In this document: positions 42,036-50,697 of the stretch, piece after piece
Layout: each line of letters begins with the position of its first letter
How positions within the stretch are numbered: the first letter of the stretch is position 1
Source of the DNA: Villigracilis sp024434165
GTDB lineage: Bacteria > Chloroflexota > Anaerolineae > Anaerolineales > Villigracilaceae
DNA length: 64,000 bases
Reading direction: 5' to 3'
NCBI GenBank assembly: GCA_030263665.1
Contig: SZPK01000005.1
Location: 62,001 to 126,000 of the forward strand
The notes under the pieces: generated by a model
Told to the model about the DNA's origin: nothing
Database searches by the model: none
What the model saw: only the letters and a program-made list of their open reading frames with translations
Translations under genes and position numbers: made by a program

Positions 42036-42893
42036 ATGTCATCTCTCAAACTCTCGATTTTTTGGGTGTCGTTGTATCTTGCCGCAATTTTTATTCTGGC
42101 ACAATTCGATTATACAGATTCTCCGATCATTGATTTCGCCAAATATTTTTATTTCATGGTGATGGTGGCGGTGCCGGCGACGGTCTTCTTCCCATACACC
42201 TCGAAGGTCAGCGTAATTGTGCCGGTGGTCGTCTGGGGCAGCGTTTATTTTGTCATGCTCCAGCTTTTGGATCGAACCGCTTCCGCGCCCAACAGCAGTT
42301 TTGCCATCATTTTGCTGGAGTTCGTGCTCCTCGTATTGGGCGTCTGGCTTTCGTATCAACTGGCTCAGGGGATCCGTCACGCCGAATCAATACTCGACGC
42401 GCTGGCGGTCAGCGCCTTCCCCAACCGCACGCAAAATATCGAAGAAGCCACCCGCCAGATAAAGATCGAGATCACACGCAGCCGCCGTTACCACCGCCCG
42501 TTGTGCCTGCTGGCCATGTATGCGGAGATCACAGTGGATGTTTCTGCCACCCGGCTGATTTCCGGCATCCAGCAGGACCTTACGAAGCGCTTTTCGTTCG
42601 CACGGGTGGGGCAGGTGATTGGAGAGCATATCCGCCAGACCGACATGGTCTTTCGCGATCAAAACAACCGCTTTGTCATCCTCTGTCCCGAAACGAATTA
42701 CCAGAGTTCGCAATCGCTTGCACGAAGGATCAGCTTTGCCGTCAGGGAAAAAACGGGAATGGAAATATCCTGGGGTTCTGCTGCGTTTCCGGATGACGCC
42801 TTGAATTTCGACGATCTCATGGATGTCGCCGTCACCAGGCTGGCGCGCCCCAAAATGGTCGAGGAAGAGCCCGGCGTCCAGGTTGAGGCGTAG
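42036..42893 (+). CDS. Membrane protein with degenerate GGDEF-like domain
   Basis: 285 residues. Four hydrophobic segments fill residues 5-115, followed by a coiled-coil-like stretch and a C-terminal domain that keeps the layout of a GGDEF fold (HRPLCLLAMYAEITVDVSAT, IRQTDMVFRDQNNRFVILCP). The catalytic GG(D/E)EF loop is replaced by DQNNRF, so cyclase activity is not expected. Binding of a nucleotide or a structural role is inferred. It is the first gene of the exopolysaccharide locus, 51 bases before the sugar transferase. Confidence 0.65.
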   Translation: MSSLKLSIFWVSLYLAAIFILAQFDYTDSPIIDFAKYFYFMVMVAVPATVFFPYTSKVSVIVPVVVWGSVYFVMLQLLDRTASAPNSSFAIILLEFVLLVLGVWLSYQLAQGIRHAESILDALAVSAFPNRTQNIEEATRQIKIEITRSRRYHRPLCLLAMYAEITVDVSATRLISGIQQDLTKRFSFARVGQVIGEHIRQTDMVFRDQNNRFVILCPETNYQSSQSLARRISFAVREKTGMEISWGSAAFPDDALNFDDLMDVAVTRLARPKMVEEEPGVQVEA

Positions 42894-42944
42894 TTTTATT
42901 CATCCCACATCGCTGCAATTTAATACCCCATAAGGATTCGGGTT

Positions 42945-43610
42945 ATGACAGGCAATGACTATCAATGGGTTAAAAGATTCGATCCAGCAAAACGGATTTT
43001 TGTCGGCGAGGCGTATATCCGCGCCAAACGCATCATGGACCTGACGCTCATCCTGCTCGCCGCTCCAATTTGGGTGCCCCTGTTCCTCCTGATTGCGCTT
43101 GCCATTTTTATAAGTTCACCCGGCGCTCCCGTCCTCTATACCAATAAACGCGCCGGGCGCGGAGGGAAAACCTTTTTGTTCTACAAGTTCAGGACGATGG
43201 TGCCGAACGCGGATGCGTTGAAGGAAAAATACATGCACCTGAACGAGCTGCAGTGGCCCGATTTCAAAATCACCAACGACCCGCGGGTCACGCCGATCGG
43301 AAGATTCCTGCGGAGGACCAGCCTCGATGAATTACCGCAGCTGCTGAACGTCATAAAAGGCGAAATGAGCCTCGTGGGTCCGCGTCCCACCGATTTTGGG
43401 CCCGACGCCTACAACTTGTGGCACACGGAGCGCCTCGACATCCTCCCCGGTGTGACGGGGCTGTGGCAGATTACCGCACGCGGCTCGGTCAATATGGACG
43501 AACGAACCCGCATGGATATTGCTTATATCGAACATGCCTGCATTCAACTCGACCTCCTGATTCTGCTCAAGACGGTGGTTGCCGTATTCAAGCCAAGCGG
43601 CGTTACATAA
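42945..43610 (+). CDS. Undecaprenyl-phosphate sugar-1-phosphate transferase
   Basis: 221 residues. The bacterial sugar transferase domain begins with AKRIMDLTLILLAAPIWVPL and one membrane segment, followed by FLFYKFRTMVPNAD, DPRVTPIGRFLRRTSLDELP, QLLNVIKGEMSLVGPRP and LPGVTGLWQI. These are the motifs of the WcaJ/PglC-type monotopic enzymes that load the first sugar on the lipid carrier. It is the short form, without the N-terminal multi-helix region. The start follows TAAGGATT. Confidence 0.93.
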   Translation: MTGNDYQWVKRFDPAKRIFVGEAYIRAKRIMDLTLILLAAPIWVPLFLLIALAIFISSPGAPVLYTNKRAGRGGKTFLFYKFRTMVPNADALKEKYMHLNELQWPDFKITNDPRVTPIGRFLRRTSLDELPQLLNVIKGEMSLVGPRPTDFGPDAYNLWHTERLDILPGVTGLWQITARGSVNMDERTRMDIAYIEHACIQLDLLILLKTVVAVFKPSGVT

Positions 43611-43758
43611 GCGTTTTGTGTATACATCTTTTGCGGCAGATTTTTAGTGTTACACTTCTTCAATGGTGTGTTACGAGGCTTCGTGATAGATTATGGCTGA
43701 CTTTTTGCATCTCTGAACTTCTTGCAGCCCATTATTTAGGTCTTTTGAGGTAAAAATC

Positions 43759-44889
43759 ATGGAAATAACATTGTATTTGCAGGCGCTTCGCAGGGGTTGG
43801 TGGATCATCCTGGTTACCACCTTGATAGCCGCCAATGTTTCCCTGCTGGTTTCATATTTTACGGCACCGGTTTACCAGACCAGCGCAAGGTTCATCGTCA
43901 GCCCGAATGCGGGCATATTCAGCAGCAGTTGGGATATCGTTTCGAGCCTGGACACCCTGGACAGGCGCTCGATCATCAATACCTACAAGGAACTGTTGGC
44001 AAGCGAAACCATTTACGGCAAGAATCCCGAAATCCAGAAACTGGGTCCCGAATTTGTCGCGGAGGAGTATGCCGTTTCGGTTGTGGTGGTTCCCGATACG
44101 AACATATTGAAGCTTACAGTCGAGGGTCCCGATCCCAACGGCGTCGTGGTTGTGGCGCAGGCGGTTGCGACCGAGGCGGTCGGCTACATTAATGAGTTGT
44201 ATCCCGTTTACAATTTCAGCCTCCTCGACAGTCCCGAATTTCCCGAATCCCCGATTCGCCCGGAGCCTGTAAGCAACGCCGGGCTTGCCGCAATATTTGG
44301 CGCACTGATCGGCGTCGTCCTTGCCTTCTCCCGCGAGCAATTGCAGAATACCATCGAAAAGCTGCGGGAGCGTTCGATCATTGACGTGGCCTCTTCGGCG
44401 TTTACCCGCCAGTATTTCGAGCGCCGCCTGCGGGAGGAGATGGCGCGTCAGATTGACACCGACTTGTCCATTGCCATCGTCAATTTCCGGGGCATCGAAG
44501 AGGTGGCGAACATCCTTCCCCAGCCGATTATTGACCGGCTCATCAACGAACTGACGCACACCTTGAAGGGCGAGCTGCGGAGCCGCGACCTGGTGGGGCG
44601 CTGGAGCCGTTCGCAACTGGCTGTTCTTTTGCCTTCCACGCCGGGTTCTGCTGTTGAGTCCACCTTCAAGCGAATCCATTCCTATCTTGCCAAGTCCGTC
44701 TCGGTGGATAAGGCGGGCGACATGGTCGTTTTGCCCGATCCCTGCATCGGTGTGGCTTCCCGCGACCAGTTCGATAACTTCGAGGAATTCGTCAAACGCG
44801 CAGAGCAAGCCGCGGAAAAGGCTTCCTCCTTTGAAGAGGCAACCGTTACATTCCTGGCAAAACCGTTCGTGTACACGAACGAAGACTGA
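43759..44889 (+). CDS. Wzz-like chain-length protein fused to a degenerate GGDEF-like domain
   Basis: 376 residues. The N-terminal half is Wzz/polysaccharide co-polymerase-like: a first membrane helix (WWIILVTTLIAANVSLLVSY), an external part starting YFTAPVYQTSARFIV, and a second helix near 180 (NAGLAAIFGALIGVVLAF). The tail (about 200-376) resembles a GGDEF domain: SSAFTRQYFERRLREEMAR aligns with the usual LTGLYNRRYFEE start and LVGRWSRSQLAVLLPS with the RYGGDEFAVLLP region. The GG(D/E)EF residues are gone, so no cyclase activity is expected. A Wzc-type kinase tail is absent. The GAGGTAAAAATC site sets the start. Confidence 0.72.
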   Translation: MEITLYLQALRRGWWIILVTTLIAANVSLLVSYFTAPVYQTSARFIVSPNAGIFSSSWDIVSSLDTLDRRSIINTYKELLASETIYGKNPEIQKLGPEFVAEEYAVSVVVVPDTNILKLTVEGPDPNGVVVVAQAVATEAVGYINELYPVYNFSLLDSPEFPESPIRPEPVSNAGLAAIFGALIGVVLAFSREQLQNTIEKLRERSIIDVASSAFTRQYFERRLREEMARQIDTDLSIAIVNFRGIEEVANILPQPIIDRLINELTHTLKGELRSRDLVGRWSRSQLAVLLPSTPGSAVESTFKRIHSYLAKSVSVDKAGDMVVLPDPCIGVASRDQFDNFEEFVKRAEQAAEKASSFEEATVTFLAKPFVYTNED

Positions 44890-44956
44890 TCTTCGCAGTT
44901 TCTTTTCGCTCCGACTGGAAGGGACAATCCCTCCATTTACCAATGAGGATAGATCT

Positions 44957-47215
44957 ATGAGAAATTCAATTTTCCTGGCGACCGTTTTTGTTTTGGTTTT
45001 TTCTTTGTTTGGAAATTTGCCTGCGGTGAACGCCGGTACGGGTGCGGCTCCCTCGAACCAGGAAGCGGATGGTGTATTTACGTTCAAGGAACTCGGCTAT
45101 TCCGAGAGGATTATGGTCGGTCCCTACGATTCGGTGCGGATATTTTTCAGCACGCCAATAACGTGGAAGTTGGTACCGGGCGGCAAAATAAGGCTGAAAT
45201 TTAACGCTTCCTATTCCGGCGCCGGCGCGAATCCCGGCGGGTCGTTCCTGGGGGGCACCCTTCTGGTTTACTTCAACAGCACCATCTTGAAGACCATCTT
45301 CCTCGACCAATCGGGTCCTGTAACGCTGGAATTGGATATACCGCCAGCCGCCTTGCAGCCGACCCTGGATGATGGGCGTCATTTTATCAACCTGATCTTC
45401 GATGCAAGCATCAATTGTGACGAGGAGGATGTCAACTCGAGCATTGTCATCAGCGAAGATTCGGAGATCAGCCTGCAATATGTGAATGTGTCGCCCTCCC
45501 TGGACCTGGGCAGGTTCCCGGAACAGTTCTATCAGCCCGGCGCGCTCTTCAGCAGCGCGACAACAATCGTTGTGCCGGATGCGCCCACTGTTCTGGAACT
45601 CCAATCCGCCCTGGCAGTCTCCGCCAGCCTGGGATCTGTCACCAACGGTCAATTGGCTGTGAATCTGCTGCCCGTCGGTCAATTGACCGAAAGTATCCGG
45701 GTATCCAACAATCTGATCTTTGTGGGTCTTCCCGCCAGTTTTCCCATCCTCCAGACTATCGAACTTCCCGTGCCGCCAACGGGGAGCAAGTTGTCCGTTT
45801 CCGGCGCGGCGGATGACGACGGCATCATCCAGTTGGCGCCCTCTCCCTGGAATCAGTCGGGCGTGATCATGTTCGTAAGCGGGAATACCGAGGCGGCTGT
45901 TGCCAAGTCGAGCGCGGTTCTGGGCTTCGACCGCATCATCCCAAGTTCAAGGTCGAATATCGCCGTTGTCAGCAGTGTTAATCCCGATATGAACGCCATT
46001 CCAATTGCGGAAACCCGGACGTTCGCCGACCTGGGTTACGACCTTAGGACCCTTGGCGATATTGGCGGGCAGTATTTCTCATACAATTTCCTGGTCTCTT
46101 CCGAACAGGCATCTTCAACGGATGCTTATCTTGATTTGGTTACGGCACATTCAGACCTGCTGCGCCTCGATGAAACCGGGGTTTCCGTCTTCTTGAACGG
46201 GCAGGTTGTGAGCAGCCTCGACTTCGAGGAAGGGAGCGATCAGGTCACAACGACCCGCATCGAAATTCTTCCAAACATCCTGCGGCGCGGAAAGAATATC
46301 ATTGAAATCGTCAGCGATCTGAAGCCGAACAATGACTGTGCCTCCCGCGATTTGAACGGCAGTTGGGTGGCGATCAGCGAATTTTCGACCATCCACATAC
46401 CGGTCACGCAGAATACTGTGGATATCGGAACTACTATTGATCTTAAGGACTTTCCTGAATTCCTCCTGACGAGCGACAATTTGGGCGATATCGCGTTTAT
46501 CGTTCCCGCCAACGACCCTGTTGCATGGAATCAGGCGTCCCAGCTGGCGTATCTGCTTGGGAACGCAGGACGCATCACCCTCCCCGACCTTCGAACTGCC
46601 TTTGGCTCCGACATACCTGAAGAGGTGCTGAAAAACCGAAGCCTGATCCTCATTGGGCGCGCCAGCGTCCTGCCGGTCGTCGCGCAATTGAATGACTTCC
46701 TGCCGGCGCCCTTTTTTAACGGTCTTGATGAGGCGGTCCAGCCCACGATGCTCGTGAATTACCGCCTCCTGCCCGGCGTAAGCGTTGGATATCTACAACT
46801 CCTGCCGTCGCCGTGGAACGCCCGGGGAGTTATCCTTGCCGTGATGGGGAACACGGAAGAGGGAGTTCCCATGGCTGGACAATCGTTACTCTCCGAGACG
46901 CTGACAGCAAAACTTCAAGGGAATTTTGCCATCGTATATGGCGATGAGCTGGTCTCCACAGATACCCGCCTCGGGCCGACAAAAGACGGGCTTGCCGGGC
47001 AGCTTCCTCCCGAGATGGTGACGACGCCGGAGGCGGAACAAACGCCGGCTCCCGAAGAATCCACCGCCGCCCAGCCGGAGGGCGAGGTGGAGGCGCGTGC
47101 AGGCTGGATTCTTCCCGTCATCGTTATCAGCACCCTGTTGATCCTTGCCACTGTGCTTATCGTCAGGCGCAGGGAAGCAAAGTTGAAAATCGTCGAAAAA
47201 CCGGAGCAGGAATAA
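44957..47215 (+). CDS. BcsB-like periplasmic/cell-surface polysaccharide synthase subunit
   Basis: 752 residues. A signal peptide (about 1-25) is followed by beta-rich domains and one C-terminal membrane helix (WILPVIVISTLLILATVLIV) with a basic tail. Two repeats of the BcsB plan are visible: a carbohydrate-binding-like part (LNGQVVSSLDFEEG, NIIEIVSDLKPNNDC) and flavodoxin-like parts (LQLAPSPWNQSGVIMFVSG and LQLLPSPWNARGVILAVMG). In cellulose systems BcsB guides the polymer outward beside BcsA. Here the neighbour four bases away is a GT2 enzyme, so this pair may form a synthase. Start set by TGAGGATAG. Confidence 0.8.
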   Translation: MRNSIFLATVFVLVFSLFGNLPAVNAGTGAAPSNQEADGVFTFKELGYSERIMVGPYDSVRIFFSTPITWKLVPGGKIRLKFNASYSGAGANPGGSFLGGTLLVYFNSTILKTIFLDQSGPVTLELDIPPAALQPTLDDGRHFINLIFDASINCDEEDVNSSIVISEDSEISLQYVNVSPSLDLGRFPEQFYQPGALFSSATTIVVPDAPTVLELQSALAVSASLGSVTNGQLAVNLLPVGQLTESIRVSNNLIFVGLPASFPILQTIELPVPPTGSKLSVSGAADDDGIIQLAPSPWNQSGVIMFVSGNTEAAVAKSSAVLGFDRIIPSSRSNIAVVSSVNPDMNAIPIAETRTFADLGYDLRTLGDIGGQYFSYNFLVSSEQASSTDAYLDLVTAHSDLLRLDETGVSVFLNGQVVSSLDFEEGSDQVTTTRIEILPNILRRGKNIIEIVSDLKPNNDCASRDLNGSWVAISEFSTIHIPVTQNTVDIGTTIDLKDFPEFLLTSDNLGDIAFIVPANDPVAWNQASQLAYLLGNAGRITLPDLRTAFGSDIPEEVLKNRSLILIGRASVLPVVAQLNDFLPAPFFNGLDEAVQPTMLVNYRLLPGVSVGYLQLLPSPWNARGVILAVMGNTEEGVPMAGQSLLSETLTAKLQGNFAIVYGDELVSTDTRLGPTKDGLAGQLPPEMVTTPEAEQTPAPEESTAAQPEGEVEARAGWILPVIVISTLLILATVLIVRRREAKLKIVEKPEQE

Positions 47216-47219
47216 TTGA

Positions 47220-48398
47220 ATGGTTTTTCTGTCCACCGCCTTCTGGCTGTTGGCTCTTTTCGTTTTATACACTTATATCGGCTACCCTTTGTTGATCGCC
47301 CTGCTGGCAAAGGCGTTTGGAAAGCCGGAAAGATATGGACAGCGCCTTCCCGCAGTCACGTTGATGATTCCTGCCTACAACGAAGAGGCTTATATCGCCA
47401 AAAAACTCGATAACTCCTTGGCGCTGGATTACCCTCAGGAAAAACTGCAAATCCTCGTGGCAGCGGACGGTTCCTCGGATGGAACTGTGGAGATCGTAAA
47501 ACGATACGCCGACAAATCGGTTGACTTGAGTTATATCCCGGACCGAAGGGGAAAAATGGCTGCCATTGTGCGCGCCATGGATTTCGCCCGCGGGGAGGTG
47601 GTTGTCTTCTCCGACGCCAACAATATGTATGAGGGGAACACCCTGCGGGAGCTGGTTGCTCCATTTTCGGATGAAAGAGTCGGCGCTTCCACGGGCGCCA
47701 AGCTTATCGTCGAAGACGGACGCGACCTGAGTTCGGCGGAGGGATTGTATTGGAAATACGAATCCGCCATCAAGAGAAATGAATCCGCCCTCAGTTCCTG
47801 TGTGAGTTCGGTCGGTGAAATATTGGCGGTAAGAAAGCACCTGTTTGTTCCGCCTCGAGAGAAAATCATCAACGACGACCATTATATTGTCCTGGACCTG
47901 CTGCGGCGGAACCACCGCGTCGTTTACGTTCCCTCGGCGCGGTCTTTTGAATATGTATCCAGGAGCGCGCGGGACGAGGTGGAACGCCGCAAAAGGATGA
48001 ACGCCGGGTTGTACCAAACCATATTCATGTCGGGGCGTCTCCTTCCCAAAAGCCCAATTCTCGTATGGCAGCTTGTTTCGCATAAATTTTTCAGGGCGTT
48101 CGTTCCGTTTGCCCTGCTGGCTCTGCTGGCTTTGAATGCGGCAATTGTGTTGCTCGGGCGGGATGCAGGCAGCTCTCCGATTTTATTGGCGCATCCATAC
48201 GGCGCGATGGTCCTCGCGCTGCAACTTGCCTTTTATTTGCTCGCAGTGATCGGCAATTTTTTTACCCCGAAGGGGATGTTGGGAAAATTGTTGTATATCC
48301 CCACCTTTCTGCTGAATTCAAACCTTGCGGCACTTGCGGGGTTCTTTACCTTTATCACAAACCGGCAATCCCATATTTGGACGCGGGTTGCCCGGTGA
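47220..48398 (+). CDS. Membrane GT2 glycosyltransferase (processive synthase-like)
   Basis: 392 residues. One N-terminal membrane helix, a GT-A catalytic domain and three or more C-terminal helices. Catalytic features: LMIPAYNEEAYIAKKL, VAADGSSDGTVEIVKRY, the metal-binding FSDANN, and NDDHYIVLDLLRRNH as the general-base region. The position of the usual Q-x-x-R-W motif reads ERRKRMNAG, so the acceptor-binding motif is modified. There is no PilZ domain, unlike BcsA. It starts four bases after the BcsB-like gene and precedes a deacetylase, as in PNAG-type systems. Confidence 0.85.
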   Translation: MVFLSTAFWLLALFVLYTYIGYPLLIALLAKAFGKPERYGQRLPAVTLMIPAYNEEAYIAKKLDNSLALDYPQEKLQILVAADGSSDGTVEIVKRYADKSVDLSYIPDRRGKMAAIVRAMDFARGEVVVFSDANNMYEGNTLRELVAPFSDERVGASTGAKLIVEDGRDLSSAEGLYWKYESAIKRNESALSSCVSSVGEILAVRKHLFVPPREKIINDDHYIVLDLLRRNHRVVYVPSARSFEYVSRSARDEVERRKRMNAGLYQTIFMSGRLLPKSPILVWQLVSHKFFRAFVPFALLALLALNAAIVLLGRDAGSSPILLAHPYGAMVLALQLAFYLLAVIGNFFTPKGMLGKLLYIPTFLLNSNLAALAGFFTFITNRQSHIWTRVAR

Positions 48399-48417
48399 TC
48401 AATCGCTTTTTTCGCCC

Positions 48418-49437
48418 ATGAGAGCGCGCATCGTAAATGGTTTGTTGAGTTTATCCAGCCGGATGGGCTTGTATCATGCCGTCCGGTTTGCCAGCCCGAA
48501 CCTGCTGACCGTCTTGAATTACCACCGGGTTGACGACCCGCATGTTCCGGGTTTCGACACACTCAAGGTGAACGTCAGCGCCACGCCTTCGGATTTTGCC
48601 CGGCAGATGGATTACGTCCGAAAGCATTACAGCGCGATCAACTGCGAAACCCTCATTTCTTTTCTGAAGGGAGAGGCGGATCTTCCGCCCCGCGCCGCGC
48701 TCATCACCTTCGACGACGGATATTACGACAATTATTCGAACGCTTTTCCTATTCTTGCGGAGCGGAATCTTCCGGCTGTCATCTTTCTCGCAACAGGCTT
48801 TATTGACGGGAGCGCATCGTTTTATTGGGATTACGTCTCCTATTGTTTCTATCACACTGCAAAAAGGAAGGCGAGCCTGCCGCTGCTCGGCGAATGTGCC
48901 TGGGAGGACGAACCGTCCCGCGAAAGGCTGCTTCTCCGTTGGATCGAAGCGGTCAAGCGCATTCCTGAAACGCAAAAGAACGAATATGTCTCCCGGATCG
49001 GCGCGGCGCTGGAGGTGGACGTCCCGGCACAAGCGTTTGAAAATCTTCACCTCAACTGGGATCAGGTCCGGGCTATGAGTCGAAGCGGTTTGATCGAGTT
49101 TGGTTCCCATACGGTGACGCATCCAATCCTGACCCGCGTCCCGGTCGAACAAGCTGCGTATGAAATTCTAGAATCCAGAAAGCGGATTGAAGAAGAAACC
49201 GGCAGGGCGGTCAGGGCGCTTGCTTATCCCAACGGCGGGCGCGCGGATTTTTCGGAGCCGGTCATGCAAGCCGCGAGGGATGCCGGGATCGAAGTTGCCT
49301 TCAGCCTGCTTCCCGGTCCCACCCGCTATTCGACAGCCAGGAAAAATGCGCTTTCGATACGGAGGATTTTCCTCGCACATTACGATACCTTTCCGCGGTT
49401 CTTGGCAAAAATTAATGGACTCTCGCGTCTCTCCTGA
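48418..49437 (+). CDS. Polysaccharide deacetylase (NodB-like, CE4)
   Basis: 339 residues. The NodB homology domain has LITFDDGYYDNYSNAFPIL, where the Asp pair supplies base and metal ligand, and EFGSHTVTHPILTRV with the two metal His. AYPNGGRADFSEPVMQAARD follows. No signal peptide is evident, so it may act on lipid-linked sugars inside the cell or be exported otherwise. Removal of N-acetyl groups from a hexosamine polymer or precursor is the expected role. The start at 48418 lacks a clear ribosome binding site; the frame is open upstream into the GT2 gene. Confidence 0.87.
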   Translation: MRARIVNGLLSLSSRMGLYHAVRFASPNLLTVLNYHRVDDPHVPGFDTLKVNVSATPSDFARQMDYVRKHYSAINCETLISFLKGEADLPPRAALITFDDGYYDNYSNAFPILAERNLPAVIFLATGFIDGSASFYWDYVSYCFYHTAKRKASLPLLGECAWEDEPSRERLLLRWIEAVKRIPETQKNEYVSRIGAALEVDVPAQAFENLHLNWDQVRAMSRSGLIEFGSHTVTHPILTRVPVEQAAYEILESRKRIEEETGRAVRALAYPNGGRADFSEPVMQAARDAGIEVAFSLLPGPTRYSTARKNALSIRRIFLAHYDTFPRFLAKINGLSRLS

Positions 49438-49488
49438 CCCTGGGCTTGTTTCCCCAACTGAAAGCATCTCCTCCCCGGATGAATTTCT

Positions 49489-50697
49489 ATGAATACGCCT
49501 GTAAACACAAATTTGCATAAGAAAACCGGCGCGGTTGTGCTTGCGTCCAGTTATACCGCGCTGGCAGTTGTGAGAAGCCTCGGACGGCGCGGCATTCCCG
49601 TGTGGATCCTGGATGACCGCAGGTCGCCCACCCGCTATTCCCGTTATGTCCGGCGCACGTTCGACCTGCCCTCGGATGGAACAGAACAGGCGGGCTTGCT
49701 GCTCTCGATTGCGAAGGAACACGGACTGGAAGGTTGGTCGCTCTTCCCCGACGGAGACAAAGGCGCCTCGATGATCGCCAGGCATTATGAACAACTGGGA
49801 GCGTACTACCGGCTGACCACCCCTTCCTGGGATATTCTGCAATGGGCGGTTGATAAAAAGCTGACCTACCAATTGGCGGATGAGGTTGGCGCGGCGTATC
49901 CCCGGGTTTTCTACCCAAAAAACAGGCAGGATATTGATCGAATTGACGGGAAATTCCCGATGATCGTGAAGCCGATTCACCATCAGGGACAGGATGCGTT
50001 TTCGAACGGCCGCGCCTGGCAAGCCAATAACGCCGGGGAACTGGCTCAAATCTACGCTGAAATGACGCAGATCGCAGATCCTTCCGTAATCCTTGTGCAA
50101 GAGATGATTCCAGGCGGACCGGGCACTCAATTCTCCTTTGCCGCCCTGTGCGTGGACGGGACGGTGAGAGCGGAGGTATTTGCGGAGCGGAAGCGGCTGA
50201 CTCCCGCCAGGTTCGGCGTGAGCGCGTATGTGGAGTCATACGATTTCATTGACATCCGAACAGCCTCTCAAAAGTGGCTGGAAAAGATTCGGTACACCGG
50301 GCTGGTGGAAATCGAGTACATGCTGGATAAACGCGACAGCGTGTACAAAATGCTGGACGTGAACACCCGCCCCTGGGGCTGGATCGCGATGTGCGCCTAT
50401 GCGGGTGTGGATTTCCCCTACCTGATGTGGAAACTATCCCAGGGTGAGACGGTTGAAGAGGTGCGGGGGCGCGGCGGTGTCGGCTGGTCGCGCACGATGT
50501 TCGACCTGGCAGCCATGTTCGAACTTATCCGCTTGCGCTCCTCCGTATCCATATTTGAGTTTATCGGAACTTTGCTGAGGGCGAAGCACGAAATGTATAT
50601 TTCGGACGACCTGCGTCCGGCGTTCATGGAATTCTTCCTGTTGGCTGCCCGGGCGTATCGAAAAGTGTTAAAGATTCTTGGTCTTTACAAGCCCTGA
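49489..50697 (+). CDS. ATP-grasp protein of the exopolysaccharide locus
   Basis: 402 residues. An N-terminal Rossmann-like part (GAVVLASSYTALAVVRSLG) precedes an ATP-grasp fold with the nucleotide Lys in FPMIVKPIHHQGQDAF, a glutamate cluster in LVQEMIPGGPG and the metal site in GLVEIEYMLDK and KMLDVNTRPWGW. The architecture resembles carbamoyl-phosphate-synthase-type ATP-grasp proteins found in polysaccharide clusters, which ligate an amino acid or acid to a sugar; the substrate is unknown. It overlaps the convergent glycosyltransferase by 30 bases. Confidence 0.82.
   Translation: MNTPVNTNLHKKTGAVVLASSYTALAVVRSLGRRGIPVWILDDRRSPTRYSRYVRRTFDLPSDGTEQAGLLLSIAKEHGLEGWSLFPDGDKGASMIARHYEQLGAYYRLTTPSWDILQWAVDKKLTYQLADEVGAAYPRVFYPKNRQDIDRIDGKFPMIVKPIHHQGQDAFSNGRAWQANNAGELAQIYAEMTQIADPSVILVQEMIPGGPGTQFSFAALCVDGTVRAEVFAERKRLTPARFGVSAYVESYDFIDIRTASQKWLEKIRYTGLVEIEYMLDKRDSVYKMLDVNTRPWGWIAMCAYAGVDFPYLMWKLSQGETVEEVRGRGGVGWSRTMFDLAAMFELIRLRSSVSIFEFIGTLLRAKHEMYISDDLRPAFMEFFLLAARAYRKVLKILGLYKP

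Noticed and set aside
42036..44889. Active diguanylate cyclases in the exopolysaccharide locus
   Set aside because: Both GGDEF-like domains lack the GG(D/E)EF loop; only the 12115-14073 gene has an intact one.
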